Below, one piece after another: positions 43,184 through 52,773 of a stretch of DNA of 64,000 nt. The notes beneath the pieces are model-generated. The model ran no database searches, was not told the origin of the DNA, and was given only the letters and a program-made list of their open reading frames with translations. A program made the translations under genes and the position numbers. Positions within the stretch are counted from its first letter, which is position 1. Each line of letters begins with the position of its first letter. The stretch is from Chitinophagales bacterium (GTDB lineage Bacteria; Bacteroidota; Bacteroidia; Chitinophagales; Chitinophagaceae): contig JAATGJ010000180.1 of assembly GCA_015654695.1 (NCBI GenBank), positions 1 to 64,000 of the forward strand, given 5' to 3'.

Positions 43184-44890
43184 TTACAATTCGTTTTTCT
43201 TTAATAACTCTACCGCATGGTTAGCGGCCCTGGCGGTCATTGCCATATACGTCAGTGATGGATTTTGTGTTGATGTTGACGTCATGCAAGCGCCATCGGT
43301 AACAAACACATTCGGACATTCATGCAACTGGTGCCATCCATTCAGCAACGATGTTTTAGGATCATGCCCCATCCGCACTCCCCCCATTTCATGAATATCA
43401 AGGCCAGGCGCCTGTTTACTGTCTGATGCCTTAATATCCGTAAAGCCCGCCTTTTCATACATCTCCGTATATTGTTCCATAAAATCTTTGATCATCTTTT
43501 CATCATTATCATCGTAGGCCACAGAAAAATTTATCAATGGCATACCCCATTCATCTTTTTTATCTTTATCCAGCTTCACATAATTGGTTTCCTTCGGGAT
43601 AGTTTCTCCCATACAGGTAGAACCTACATTCCACGGGCCCATCGGGGCCGAAGTGTCCATTAGTTTATTTTTCAGTTCTTCGCCAAACAATCCCTGTCCA
43701 CTTCCCCCGCCACCGAAACGATTTGCATTAAAGGTAGTAGCATAACCCCGCAGAAAATCGGTTTCCTGTTTATGTACATTCCTGAAACGGGGAATATAAG
43801 CTCCCGTCGCACGGCTGCCTTCTGTTTTAGAATCAAGCATACCTTCATACTTTGCGGTAATCCTCGCCCGGTAGTTATGAAAGGCAAAATATTTTCCCAG
43901 CAAGCCACTATCATTGCCCAAACCATTAGGAAAACGTTTGGATGTTGAATTCAACAAAATAAGATTCGTATTAATAGCGCCTGCATTGACAAAAATAACC
44001 GGGGCGAAATATTCTGTTGCTTCCTTCGTAATGGCATCAATGATGCGAACACCGGTTGCTTTACCCTTTACTTCGTCATAAATAATAGAATGAACGACAG
44101 CATGAGTACGCATGGTTAAATTACCGGTCTTCTGCGCCCAGGGTATGGTAGTTGAGTTAGCATTGAAGTATCCGCCAAACGGGCAACCGCGCTGGCATAA
44201 ATTTCTTGCCTGGCATTGCGCCCTTCCCTGTTCTATATGTATGGGTTCCGGTTTTGTGATATGTGCGCAACGGGCATATATAACATGGCGATCTTTATAA
44301 TTTTTTGAAACAATGTCTTTAAAATGATTCTCCACGCAGGTAAGATCCCAGGCCGGTAAAAATTCTCCATCGGGCAATGTTTCCACTCCGTCCTTGTTCC
44401 CGCTGATACCCGCAAACTTTTCTACATAACTATACCAGGGAGCAAGATCCTTATAGCGTATAGGCCAGTCCACAGCGAAACCATCACGGGCAGGCCCTTC
44501 AAAATCAAAATCGCTCCAGCGTTGTGTTTGCCTGGCCCACATAATACTTTTACCACCTACCTGGTAACCACGTATCCAGTCAAAGGGTTTTTCCTGCACA
44601 TAAGGATGCTCATTATCCTTAACAAAAAAATGCATAGCATCTTCCTTAAATGCATAACAACGTGAGATCACCGGGTTGTCTTTCGCAATTTCATACGGCA
44701 CCTGCCCACGGTGTTTAAATTCCCACGGCAGCATACTGGTAGTAGGATAATCTTTGATATGCTTTACATCACGGCCACGTTCCAGCAATAAAGTTTTCAG
44801 TCCTTTTTCACAAAACTCTTTGGCAGCCCATCCGCCACTCATACCACTGCCTATCACTATAGCATCGAAAGTATTTTTATTGTCTCCCAT
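43184..44890 (-). CDS. GMC-family FAD-dependent sugar oxidoreductase, large subunit
   Basis: The 568-residue protein has the Rossmann FAD site IVIGSGMSGGWAAKEFCEKG at the N-terminus. QVGGKSIMWARQTQRW is the FAD-linked segment and CQRGCPFGGYFNA a Cys-rich loop. C-terminal HEMGGVRMGHDPK and CMTSTSTQNPSLTYMAMTAR carry the active-site His/Asn region. It belongs to the group comprising gluconate 2-dehydrogenase, sorbitol dehydrogenase and glucoside 3-dehydrogenase large subunits. It lacks a signal peptide and would be exported as a partner of the RR-signal small subunit encoded 17 bases upstream. The acceptor cytochrome c is not encoded here. Confidence 0.9.
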   Translation of the reverse strand: MGDNKNTFDAIVIGSGMSGGWAAKEFCEKGLKTLLLERGRDVKHIKDYPTTSMLPWEFKHRGQVPYEIAKDNPVISRCYAFKEDAMHFFVKDNEHPYVQEKPFDWIRGYQVGGKSIMWARQTQRWSDFDFEGPARDGFAVDWPIRYKDLAPWYSYVEKFAGISGNKDGVETLPDGEFLPAWDLTCVENHFKDIVSKNYKDRHVIYARCAHITKPEPIHIEQGRAQCQARNLCQRGCPFGGYFNANSTTIPWAQKTGNLTMRTHAVVHSIIYDEVKGKATGVRIIDAITKEATEYFAPVIFVNAGAINTNLILLNSTSKRFPNGLGNDSGLLGKYFAFHNYRARITAKYEGMLDSKTEGSRATGAYIPRFRNVHKQETDFLRGYATTFNANRFGGGGSGQGLFGEELKNKLMDTSAPMGPWNVGSTCMGETIPKETNYVKLDKDKKDEWGMPLINFSVAYDDNDEKMIKDFMEQYTEMYEKAGFTDIKASDSKQAPGLDIHEMGGVRMGHDPKTSLLNGWHQLHECPNVFVTDGACMTSTSTQNPSLTYMAMTARAANHAVELLKKNEL

Positions 44891-44907
44891 AATAGTTTAA
44901 TTTCTTA

Positions 44908-45441
44908 TCACGCATTTTTCACTGGTACACAACCTTTAAAATTGGGACCGGGTACCATTTTATATTTCCTTATATCTGTCATGTAATCTTTGGATGAGGT
45001 AAAACTTTGTACCGTGTAGCGTTTTACCGTTCCATAAAATTTCAGCGCATCTTCCGGTATATCCTGCTTCTTTTCCATTGATTGCAGCAGTTCATTTCTT
45101 TGTTGCGCAGAACATTTTACAAATGAACTGTTCCATTTCTTTTTACAGGCTTCTTCAAACAGTTTCATGCCTTCGGTAAATTTTTGCTGGTCTTCAGGAC
45201 TGGCGCAGTCATCCACCATGGTCAGTACAAATTCATGGGCTTTCAGGTCTTTTGCTCCAATGAAATTTTTTGTTTTGGGAATAATGGTTTCAGTTAGTTC
45301 CGCCAGCATCTGCTCCTGCGAACCAGTAACCGAAATGTTTTTTAGCGCAATAGTACTTTTGTCTTCGTGCACACAGGAGGGTATTAAACGGGCCCCTGCG
45401 GAAATGATCACCACATTACGTATAGCGGTTCGTCTGTTCAT
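44908..45441 (-). CDS. Gluconate 2-dehydrogenase subunit 3-like small subunit
   Basis: The 177-residue protein has a leader MNRRTAIRNVVIISAGARLI followed by PSC. It has the twin-arginine pair and an invariant-looking Cys23, so Tat export and lipid anchoring are plausible. The remainder is helical, with LTETIIPKTKNFIGAKDLKA and VDDCASPEDQQKF, as in PF13618 (gluconate_2-dh3). Such small subunits pair with GMC flavoproteins in FAD-dependent dehydrogenases, including glucoside 3-dehydrogenases. It is directly upstream of and cotranscribed with the GMC gene. Confidence 0.88.
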   Translation of the reverse strand: MNRRTAIRNVVIISAGARLIPSCVHEDKSTIALKNISVTGSQEQMLAELTETIIPKTKNFIGAKDLKAHEFVLTMVDDCASPEDQQKFTEGMKLFEEACKKKWNSSFVKCSAQQRNELLQSMEKKQDIPEDALKFYGTVKRYTVQSFTSSKDYMTDIRKYKMVPGPNFKGCVPVKNA

Positions 45442-45550
45442 ATAGCTGTCCTTGTCTTGAATAATGAATATACCATAATCGGATGATGTTTATTATCACC
45501 CGGTTGCTTTTGGCTGACAGGGTGATACAAGAGGATAAAATAGTACCAGT

Positions 45551-46390
45551 TTAGAATTTCAGTTTGCCTAAATAATCCATATTCTCCTTCATACTTTCAA
45601 AAGGGGTGCTTGCATATTCCTCCTGCTCCACAAAAAAATATTTCATCCCGGATTGCTTGCTGTGTTTCAGCATTTGCACAATATCCAAACCACCTTTGCC
45701 AAATTCGGTGCTATGCTTTTTTTCCATATTCATATCCTTCAGATGCCAGAGAGGAAAACGACCTTCAAAATTCTTAAAGTAGTCTAAGGGATTTTTACCG
45801 GCAACAATCACCCATCCCAGGTCCAGCTCCATGTGTACAAGACCTGCGTCGGTATTGTTTAATAACACATCATACAATACCTGGCCCTTATCGCTTTCAA
45901 ATTCGTACTCATGGTTATGATACCCGAATTTGAGGTTCAATTTTTTACAATCTTCCCCCGCTTTGTTAAATGTTTCAGCCACTTTTTTATAATTATCCGC
46001 CGTTTGTCCGCTGGTGGGCATGGTAGAACATATTACATACTCCTGCCCTGATTCAGCGGCTTCATTCATCGTTTGCTGCCACTTACTATCAATACGCACA
46101 TGGCCGCTGCGGAGTGTCATTCCCAGGTCAGCGCAGGCTTGTTTCATTTCCTTCGGTGTTAATCCATAATAATGTCCTTTCTCGCTTCTGGCAGATTCAA
46201 TCTGCTTAATACCCAGCGAAGCAATGCGTTGAAGCGTACCCCTTGCATCAGCCTGCATCTCTTTACGAAAAGTATATAACTGGACTCCTGTGTTCTTTAC
46301 CTTTTTAGAGGAATCAATAAATGAAGGCAGAAGCATAGAACCTATAGCTAAAGCGCTGGTGTCTATTAAAAAATCGCGGCGTGTTGGCAT
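45551..46390 (-). CDS. TIM-barrel sugar (phosphate) isomerase/epimerase, exported
   Basis: The 279-residue protein has a Tat-like leader TRRDFLIDTSALAIGSMLLP. The AP_endonuc_2/xylose-isomerase-like TIM barrel has metal-ligand segments FGYHNHEYEF, HMELDLGWV, FPLWHLKDMN and KYFFVEQEEY. The family includes hydroxypyruvate and tagatose epimerases and YcjR-type 3-keto-glycoside epimerases. Its export signal and its position behind the GMC/small-subunit pair argue for a role on oxidised sugars outside the cytoplasm. The exact reaction is unknown. Confidence 0.87.
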   Translation of the reverse strand: MPTRRDFLIDTSALAIGSMLLPSFIDSSKKVKNTGVQLYTFRKEMQADARGTLQRIASLGIKQIESARSEKGHYYGLTPKEMKQACADLGMTLRSGHVRIDSKWQQTMNEAAESGQEYVICSTMPTSGQTADNYKKVAETFNKAGEDCKKLNLKFGYHNHEYEFESDKGQVLYDVLLNNTDAGLVHMELDLGWVIVAGKNPLDYFKNFEGRFPLWHLKDMNMEKKHSTEFGKGGLDIVQMLKHSKQSGMKYFFVEQEEYASTPFESMKENMDYLGKLKF

Positions 46391-46430
46391 AAATTAATCA
46401 TTGATAATGGCAGGCAATTCTTTTATTTTA

Positions 46431-47447
46431 TTAACTCTTCAGTATTTTTTCAATTCCACTTAATTCATCTGTTGAAAATTCCAGGTTATTCAAACAAGCC
46501 AGGTTATCATCTAACTGTGCTACCGAACTGGCGCCAATCAATACAGTTGTAATACGTTTATCCTTGAGCAACCAGGCCAATGCCATTTGGGCCAATGATT
46601 GGTTACGCTGTTTTGCTATTTCATTCAATCGCTTTATCTGTTGTAATCTTTCTTCCGTTATCTCTGAAACTTTTAAAAAACCGTGAGATTTGGCGGCTCT
46701 TGAATTTTCAGGTATCCCTTTCAAATATTTGTTTGTTAACATTCCCTGCGCCAATGGCGAAAAAGGGATACAGCCAACACCGTATTCTTCCAGCACATCC
46801 AGTAAATTCTTATCACCAGGTGAAGTGATCTCTTCCACCCATCTTTCAAACATGGAATATTTTGGCTGATGAATCAGGCAGGGCGTTCCCAGTTGTTTTA
46901 AAATTTCAATCGCCTTTTTCGCTTCCGGCGCTTTGTAGTTGGAAATGCCTGCATATAAAGCCCGGCCGCTTCTTACCGCTGTATCCAGTGCCATCATCGT
47001 TTCTTCTAATGGCGTATCGGGATCGGGACGGTGAGAATAAAAAATATCCACATACTCCAGTTGCATCCGCTTCAGGCTCTGATCAAGGCTTGATAGCAAA
47101 TATTTACGGGATCCCCATTCACCATAAGGACCGGGCCACATATAATAACCCGCTTTGGAGGAAATGATCAGCTCATCGCGAAGATGGCCGGTGAAGTCCT
47201 GTTTGAGTATTTTTCCAAAATTTTCTTCTGCGCTGCCCGGGGCGGGGCCATAATTATTGGCGAGATCGAAATGAGTGATGCCACGGTCAAATGCACGGCG
47301 TATAATACTACGGCCATTTTCAAAATCATCTACCGAACCGAAATTGTGCCAGAGCCCCAGCGAAACAGCGGGGAGCAATACGCCACTCTTGCCACAACGA
47401 TTATAGAGCATGCTGGTATACCTGTCTTCTGAAGGAGTGTAAATCAT
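46431..47447 (-). CDS. Aldo/keto reductase (YghZ/GpR-like)
   Basis: The 338-residue NADPH-dependent reductase has the group-specific start MIYTPSEDRYTSMLYNRCGK. The tetrad is visible as FDLANNYGP (Asp and Tyr), IISSKAGYYMWPGPYGEWGS (Lys) and DIFYSHRPDPDTPLEE (His). The inserted WPGPYGEWGSRKY loop is characteristic of L-glyceraldehyde-3-phosphate reductases and potassium-channel beta-like AKRs. LIGASSVAQLDDNLAC is the cofactor-binding end. It is cytoplasmic. Its role in the PUL may be aldehyde or keto-sugar reduction, but it may also be a passenger. Confidence 0.9.
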   Translation of the reverse strand: MIYTPSEDRYTSMLYNRCGKSGVLLPAVSLGLWHNFGSVDDFENGRSIIRRAFDRGITHFDLANNYGPAPGSAEENFGKILKQDFTGHLRDELIISSKAGYYMWPGPYGEWGSRKYLLSSLDQSLKRMQLEYVDIFYSHRPDPDTPLEETMMALDTAVRSGRALYAGISNYKAPEAKKAIEILKQLGTPCLIHQPKYSMFERWVEEITSPGDKNLLDVLEEYGVGCIPFSPLAQGMLTNKYLKGIPENSRAAKSHGFLKVSEITEERLQQIKRLNEIAKQRNQSLAQMALAWLLKDKRITTVLIGASSVAQLDDNLACLNNLEFSTDELSGIEKILKS

Positions 47448-47505
47448 TTTATTTTTTTCTAAAGTTCAGTTGATTTGATGATTCAGCCAATACTTTTAAT
47501 ATTCT

Positions 47506-48654
47506 TTACCACTTCATCCGTTTCTTAATAAATGCAGTTAATTCACCCGCAATTAATTGGTGCTCTGCCAGATCAGGATGATGGTCACAACCATTATGAA
47601 ATTGCTTTGAAAAAAAATAACTGGTTATCTTTTTATCACCATTCTTATTCCTATTTCTTACTATGGCTGTTAATGTCTTTTTCATAAAAGCGGCTAACGT
47701 GGAATCGGCCATGGGTCTGGTTAAACAAAGAAGTGGCGCGTTGGGAGAAGACCCTCTGAGTGGTTTGAGATAAGCGATCTAGTTATTGCTGAAAGTGGTT
47801 GAATCCTGTATGCCGTCATTTTGTCCTAACCACATCGTAACTACATCCGGTTGGTATTGATGAAAATCCCCGGCGATGGTATCATTGCGCATACTGATCT
47901 TGTCAAACACCGGCGGCATGATAATATTCATATTGCAGCAACTGTGCATAAGCCCGATACCGGATACAGCTGATAAGTGATATTGCGCATTTAAAGCCCT
48001 TGCTGTAACAACACCATAACTCATATAAGCATTATGCTGATCCTGCCATACGCCTGTGCCGCAGGGAATAACAGTAGCATCGCTGCCTGTGCCGCAGGTG
48101 ATGGAGTTTCCGATGAATTCAATTTTCCTGGTAAGGGGATTTGAAAGCGGCAATAAATTCCCGCTGCATTGTAATCCTATAAATTCCAAATATCCGATAT
48201 TGGCTTCCGTGTTCTTTACAAAGGAAACATTGTGAATGGCAACCTTTGATGATAAATAAGGAGTAACATTTATTGTATCGGTTGCAGATTTTGTTTGCAA
48301 ACGATATGCTTTTCCATCAACTACCAGTTGATAGTAATTATGATTCTTGCCCCACAGCACTTCATCATTAATAATCAACCTGCAATCAGCTCCTGTGAAC
48401 CGAATAGAGATTGTGACACCCGGTTGCCAGAAGCGGGGTAGTTTCGGATTACTGAAATCAATGCGGCCCATGTATTGAATAAAAGAATTGTCAGCAGGAA
48501 AGAATTGTAGCGAGACTCTTCTTTGCGCATTTAGTGGTTTACCCCAAAAGAGGACAACCAGCATAATGCTGAATAGAATTACCAAACGCTGAATAGTGCG
48601 ACGCAACGAAAGCTGATAGCAGTAATGCAGCCAGGCCATAAATAATTTTATCAC
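47506..48654 (-). pseudogene. SGNH/CE2-type carbohydrate esterase, interrupted by one in-frame TAG
   Basis: A single frame of 382 codons is split by TAG at 47779-47781. The first 291 codons encode a signal segment (ILFSIMLVVLFWGKPLNA), a beta-sandwich domain and the SGNH core: FIGNSITCGTGSD (nucleophile Ser) and MWLGQNDGIQD (oxyanion Asn). After TAG the same frame continues for 90 codons (IAYLKPLRGSSPNA...) to CDHHPDLAEHQLIAGELTAF, which supplies the catalytic Asp/His block. Without readthrough the product lacks its Asp-His dyad and should be inactive. The family comprises acetylxylan/mannan esterases (CE2). The GTG start overlaps the GH3 stop. An ATG at 48639 is an alternative start. Confidence 0.85.
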
Positions 48655-50891
48655 TTATACGTAAACTTTGCTTTCTTACTACCGATTATGATTTCAAACT
48701 CCCCGGGCTCCGTAACAGTTTTTAATTGCGCGTTGACAAATGCAAGATCATTTTTATCAATAGTGAATGTCACTTTCTTCATTTCCCCGGCTTTGAGGCT
48801 GATCTTTTGAAAAGCTCTTAATCTTTTCATAGATGGAGTAATACTTGCATACAGGTCACGGGAATATAACTCCACTGTATGCTTGCCATCACGGCTGCCA
48901 ATATTTTTTACGGTAATACTTACAGTAAGTTTCGCAGTTCCTGTCAGCGTTGTATTGCTCAGCTGAAGATCGCCGTATTCAAACGTAGTGTAACTCAATC
49001 CGTGTCCAAACGCATAGAGCGGATCATAACCTGTACTGATATTATCATTGAACACTTCTCTTACTTCTTCCGTGGGTTTCCTGTCATACATGACAACCTC
49101 ACCCGTGCTGCGGGGATAACTGAATGGCAATAAGCCATCGGGATTATAATCACCGAACAGCACATCAGCTATAGCCTCAGCGGTTTTCTTTCCGCTCCAG
49201 TAAGCCATCAGTATGCCTTTCATCGCCGGTTCGATACTCGTGATGAAACGTGGCCTTCCTTCCGTCAATACCTATATCACAGGTTTGCCTGTAGCAGCAG
49301 CGGCTTTGGCCAATGCAAGCTGTTCATCCGGTAAAGCCAGTTCGCGGGTATTGCCGGGGCTTTCAGCATAAGCGTTTTCTCCAAGACACAAAACAATGAC
49401 ATCAGCGCCGGCAGCGGCAGTTGTTAATTTAGCTGCATCATAATTCACAGGATCATCAAATCCTTTTACTGTTGTGGTAGTTACATTCCCTGCGCCCACT
49501 TTATCTGTAATAGTTTGTAAAATAGTTTTACTGTCAGCAGGATACCATTGTTCATCCTTTCCCTGCCAGGTATAACTCCAGCAACCGTTTAATGCACTGA
49601 TGCTTTGTGCCGAGGGGCCCGCTACCAATACTTTTGTATTCTTTGATAAAGGCAAAGCATTATCCTTGTTCTTCAATAATGTCATGGCTTCATGCGCCGC
49701 ATTCAATGCCAGTGTTTGATATTCCGATTTACCGAAATTAGCTTTTGCAGCGGCCTCCGGGTATGGATTATCAAATAAACCGAGTTTGTATTTCAATACT
49801 AATATTCTTTTTACTGCATCATCAATACGGCTCATGGGTACTTCCTTCAATTTCACCGCTTCTACCAGCAAATCATAAAAAGAAAAATCAGATGGCACCA
49901 TGCTCATATCTATACCTGCATTGACAGCCATTACTACAGCCTGCCTGGGAGTAGAGGCTACATTATGCCTGTCATGCAGCCGTTTAATATCTTCCCAGTC
50001 GGTGACGATCACACCCTGGAATCCCAATTCTTTTCTTAATACATCTGTCAGCAAATACTTATCAGCATGAACCGGGATACCATTTATTTCACCGGAATTG
50101 ATCATGATACTAGATGATCCCGCTTTTACCGCTTCGCGGAATTGCGGCAGGTAATATTCACGCAATTCTATTTCCGGTATATAGGCGGGTGTCCTGTCTT
50201 TACCGGTTCTAGGTCCCGAATACGCGAGATAATGCTTCATACAACTGGCTACCGCAGTCAGGCTTTTCAGACCATCTTCTTCATACGCTTTTATGACAGC
50301 GGCGCCCATTGTTTTACCAATATAAACATCTTCGCCATAGGTTTCAGGAAACCGGGACCACAATGGCTGGCGGCCAATATCCAATACCGGTGCAAAATTC
50401 CAGCGAACACCCGATGCCCTTAGTTCTTTGGCAGTTGTTTTAGCAGCCATGATTGCCAGCTCAGGGTTTCTTGAGGCAGCAATACCAATATTTTGCGGAA
50501 ACAAAGTTGAATTGAGCGTATAAGTTTGCCCGTGCATTCCGTCAAGACCATAAATAACAGGAATTTTCTGTTTGGTATTTTTTGTTTCATCCTGTATCTG
50601 TGTGATAATGTTATGCCATTTATCAACAGTAAATGCATGAGCATTTACATTAAGTACAGAACCAACATGGTAATCAACCACGGCTTTTTTTAATGCGGCC
50701 GGGTCAATATTACCTTCCGTGTCGGCCCAGCCTCCTTTTGCAATGACTGCAATCGTCACCTGTGTCATTTGTCCTACTTTTTCTTCGAGGGTCATCTTTT
50801 TGAGAAGGGCATCCGCTTTTTGCTGATCCGTTTGTGCCGTTAACTGAACAGTATAACTGATAACCACGGACAGGAGGAGGAGTTTTTTCAT
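48651..50891 (-). pseudogene. GH3 beta-glycosidase (beta-glucosidase/mannosidase type), interrupted by one in-frame TAG
   Basis: A single frame of 746 codons from ATG 50891 is split by TAG at 49272-49274. The 539-codon N-part has a signal peptide (LLLLSVVISYTVQLTAQ), the GH3 barrel with GLDGMHGQTY and CMKHYLAYS, and the nucleophile Asp298 in GVIVTDWEDIKRLHD. It then enters the second alpha/beta domain, DVIVLCLGENAYAESPG. The frame breaks exactly in GKPVI-TAG-VLTEGRPRFI, where relatives have a hydrophobic residue (GKPVILVL). It resumes unchanged for 206 codons, including FSYPRSTGEV, YAFGHGLSYTTFEY and a fibronectin-like C-terminal domain. Unless TAG is read through or is an assembly error, the product is truncated and inactive. 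Confidence 0.88.
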
Positions 50892-51003
50892 AATAGCTGT
50901 ATTGAATCGTTGATTGATGGTGATTTGCAATTCTATTGGATGTACACAGTTTTCATTATCAAAAATACCGGGATAAAGAAAAGCTTTTGTATGTGTTTAT
51001 TAA

Positions 51004-52755
51004 TTATTTTTTATCAACTGCCATTATTATTGCGCCCCATGCAGGCACTGTTACCCGTATGCCATTGGCGGTAACCGCTGAACGGGCTTTAAGTGTGCTG
51101 TAATTTTCAGGACCGCCTGCAACCAAAGACGGGCCATTTCCATTCACCAGTACTTTCCTGGAAAACTCACCATTGTCATTACTTCCTTCCAGATTGTACC
51201 AGTAAAAACGGTTGCCCTTATAGAAATTTTTCATTTTCACTTCTACATTCGCCGGCGTTGCTGAAGCATTCACCAATGTGACATTTACCTGCCCGGAAGA
51301 GTAAGTGGATGAATAGGCTTTAATAGCAGCGCTGCCGGTTACCGTATTATTTACCAACCTGTCGCCTAACATTTTTTGAAAATAATACATATAATAAAAG
51401 CTTGGTCTTGGCGTCCATTTGCTGATTCCCGGCTCATCTCCAGGACTGAAAAGTCCGTGGTCATTCCCGTTTGACCACCCGTTCAGCAAATCCCAGCGGG
51501 CAGCCATACCATACTTATTTTTTAATGCCTCTCCCATTACCAATACAGCAAAAACCCCGCTGACGTTGGACACCTGTTGTTTTGAATCTTTCGCCCACAT
51601 ATTCCATTCATCCATCGCAATGGGTTTTACCGTAGCGCCATTTGCCTGCAAAGTCTGGGTTACATAATTGATCATCGTGCCGGGAACAGATAAAGCTGAT
51701 GACAAAACCACGGAAGCATTTGAGTTCTGATCGTACGGGGTAAAATAATTATGCACTACGTAAAAATCAGCTTTATTGTTGATGCCTGTCATCATACCTG
51801 TATTCCATGTTTTGATTGTGTTGGTTTGCCAGGGTTCAGGGGTAGGCCCCTCTACCGTAACCGCTCCAATATTAATTTGTTTACCGATTTCTGTTGCTGC
51901 TTTTTTCATTGAATCTGCAAATACTTTAAAATGCTGTGCATATAAAGCGCCGGTTAAAAATTCGGGCTGCCCATCCTGGTTTAAAGATGGGTCAATGCGA
52001 TAACCCCATTCCCAATTACCATAGTTCTCGTTACCAATTTCCCATAATTGAGTGCGGCCATTATCGTAGCGCACCCAGTCAGCGGCAAGATGGGCTGCGG
52101 CTGCCACAGGGTTGGCACTTGTTCCATACCTTGCATAACCATAATTGATGGTAATAATTCCCTTATTATTGGTTTGCTGCAACATTGTGTAATAATTATC
52201 TAATGAGCATTGCCAGTTATAATTTGTTCTGCCATAATTATATCCCGGTTCTTTCTTAATACCATTCTCATCGGTTATCATAGCGGGTGCGTCCGGCGGA
52301 TTAACCCCCTGTTGTGCATTCCAAAAATATACATCGCTGCTACTGCCGCCCGGAAAACGGATGATATGCGGATGCAGGTTAGTAACAGGATCTATAAACT
52401 TTGGGTCACCGGCTACCGGGCCCATCCACCAAACCGCATTATGGCCGAATTCAGATAGTGGTATTTTGGTAATGATAGAGGTAGCATCAACGGTTACAGT
52501 AATTCCTGCACTTGCAGGGATGTCTGCAGCATCATAAGCAGGTGGCATAAATGGTTTCGCTTGCCAGTCATCTAAAAAAAATCCGATAGTATTTGCGATA
52601 GGGGGATCTACACCTGGTACAATCGTTGTATCTCCGGGTACGGGAGGAGGCGGTGGCGGAGCGGGTGGTATTTCGCCACCATTATTTTTTTTACAACTTA
52701 AAGCAATAGTAATTACCAATAACCCTGCAAAACATTTTATTACAATATTTTTCAT
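51004..52755 (-). CDS. Clan GH-A glycoside hydrolase lipoprotein (GH51/GH30-like)
   Basis: The 583-residue protein has a lipoprotein leader ending ALSC (Cys21), followed by a proline-rich spacer (PPAPPPPPPVPG), which lifts the enzyme off the membrane. The barrel shows LWEIGNENYGNWEW with acid/base Glu243 in the Asn-Glu pair, and AMDEWNMWAKD with nucleophile Glu383. HPHIIRFPGGSSSDVYFW resembles the N-terminal strand of alpha-L-arabinofuranosidases. A C-terminal beta-sandwich covers about residues 490-583. GH51-like arabinofuranosidase is one option. An exo-acting beta-mannosidase or glucanase of a neighbouring GH-A family is another. The position after the phosphorylase/epimerase pair suggests trimming of mannan oligosaccharides or side chains. 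Confidence 0.75.
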   Translation of the reverse strand: MKNIVIKCFAGLLVITIALSCKKNNGGEIPPAPPPPPPVPGDTTIVPGVDPPIANTIGFFLDDWQAKPFMPPAYDAADIPASAGITVTVDATSIITKIPLSEFGHNAVWWMGPVAGDPKFIDPVTNLHPHIIRFPGGSSSDVYFWNAQQGVNPPDAPAMITDENGIKKEPGYNYGRTNYNWQCSLDNYYTMLQQTNNKGIITINYGYARYGTSANPVAAAAHLAADWVRYDNGRTQLWEIGNENYGNWEWGYRIDPSLNQDGQPEFLTGALYAQHFKVFADSMKKAATEIGKQINIGAVTVEGPTPEPWQTNTIKTWNTGMMTGINNKADFYVVHNYFTPYDQNSNASVVLSSALSVPGTMINYVTQTLQANGATVKPIAMDEWNMWAKDSKQQVSNVSGVFAVLVMGEALKNKYGMAARWDLLNGWSNGNDHGLFSPGDEPGISKWTPRPSFYYMYYFQKMLGDRLVNNTVTGSAAIKAYSSTYSSGQVNVTLVNASATPANVEVKMKNFYKGNRFYWYNLEGSNDNGEFSRKVLVNGNGPSLVAGGPENYSTLKARSAVTANGIRVTVPAWGAIIMAVDKK

Positions 52756-52773
52756 CTCACTGTTATTTTTTGC

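Noticed and set aside
47506-50891. Reassignment of TAG to an amino acid in this organism
   Set aside because: TAG terminates zapA, gatA, clpX and other genes at their expected lengths, so a genome-wide code change is excluded. Only gene-specific readthrough remains possible.
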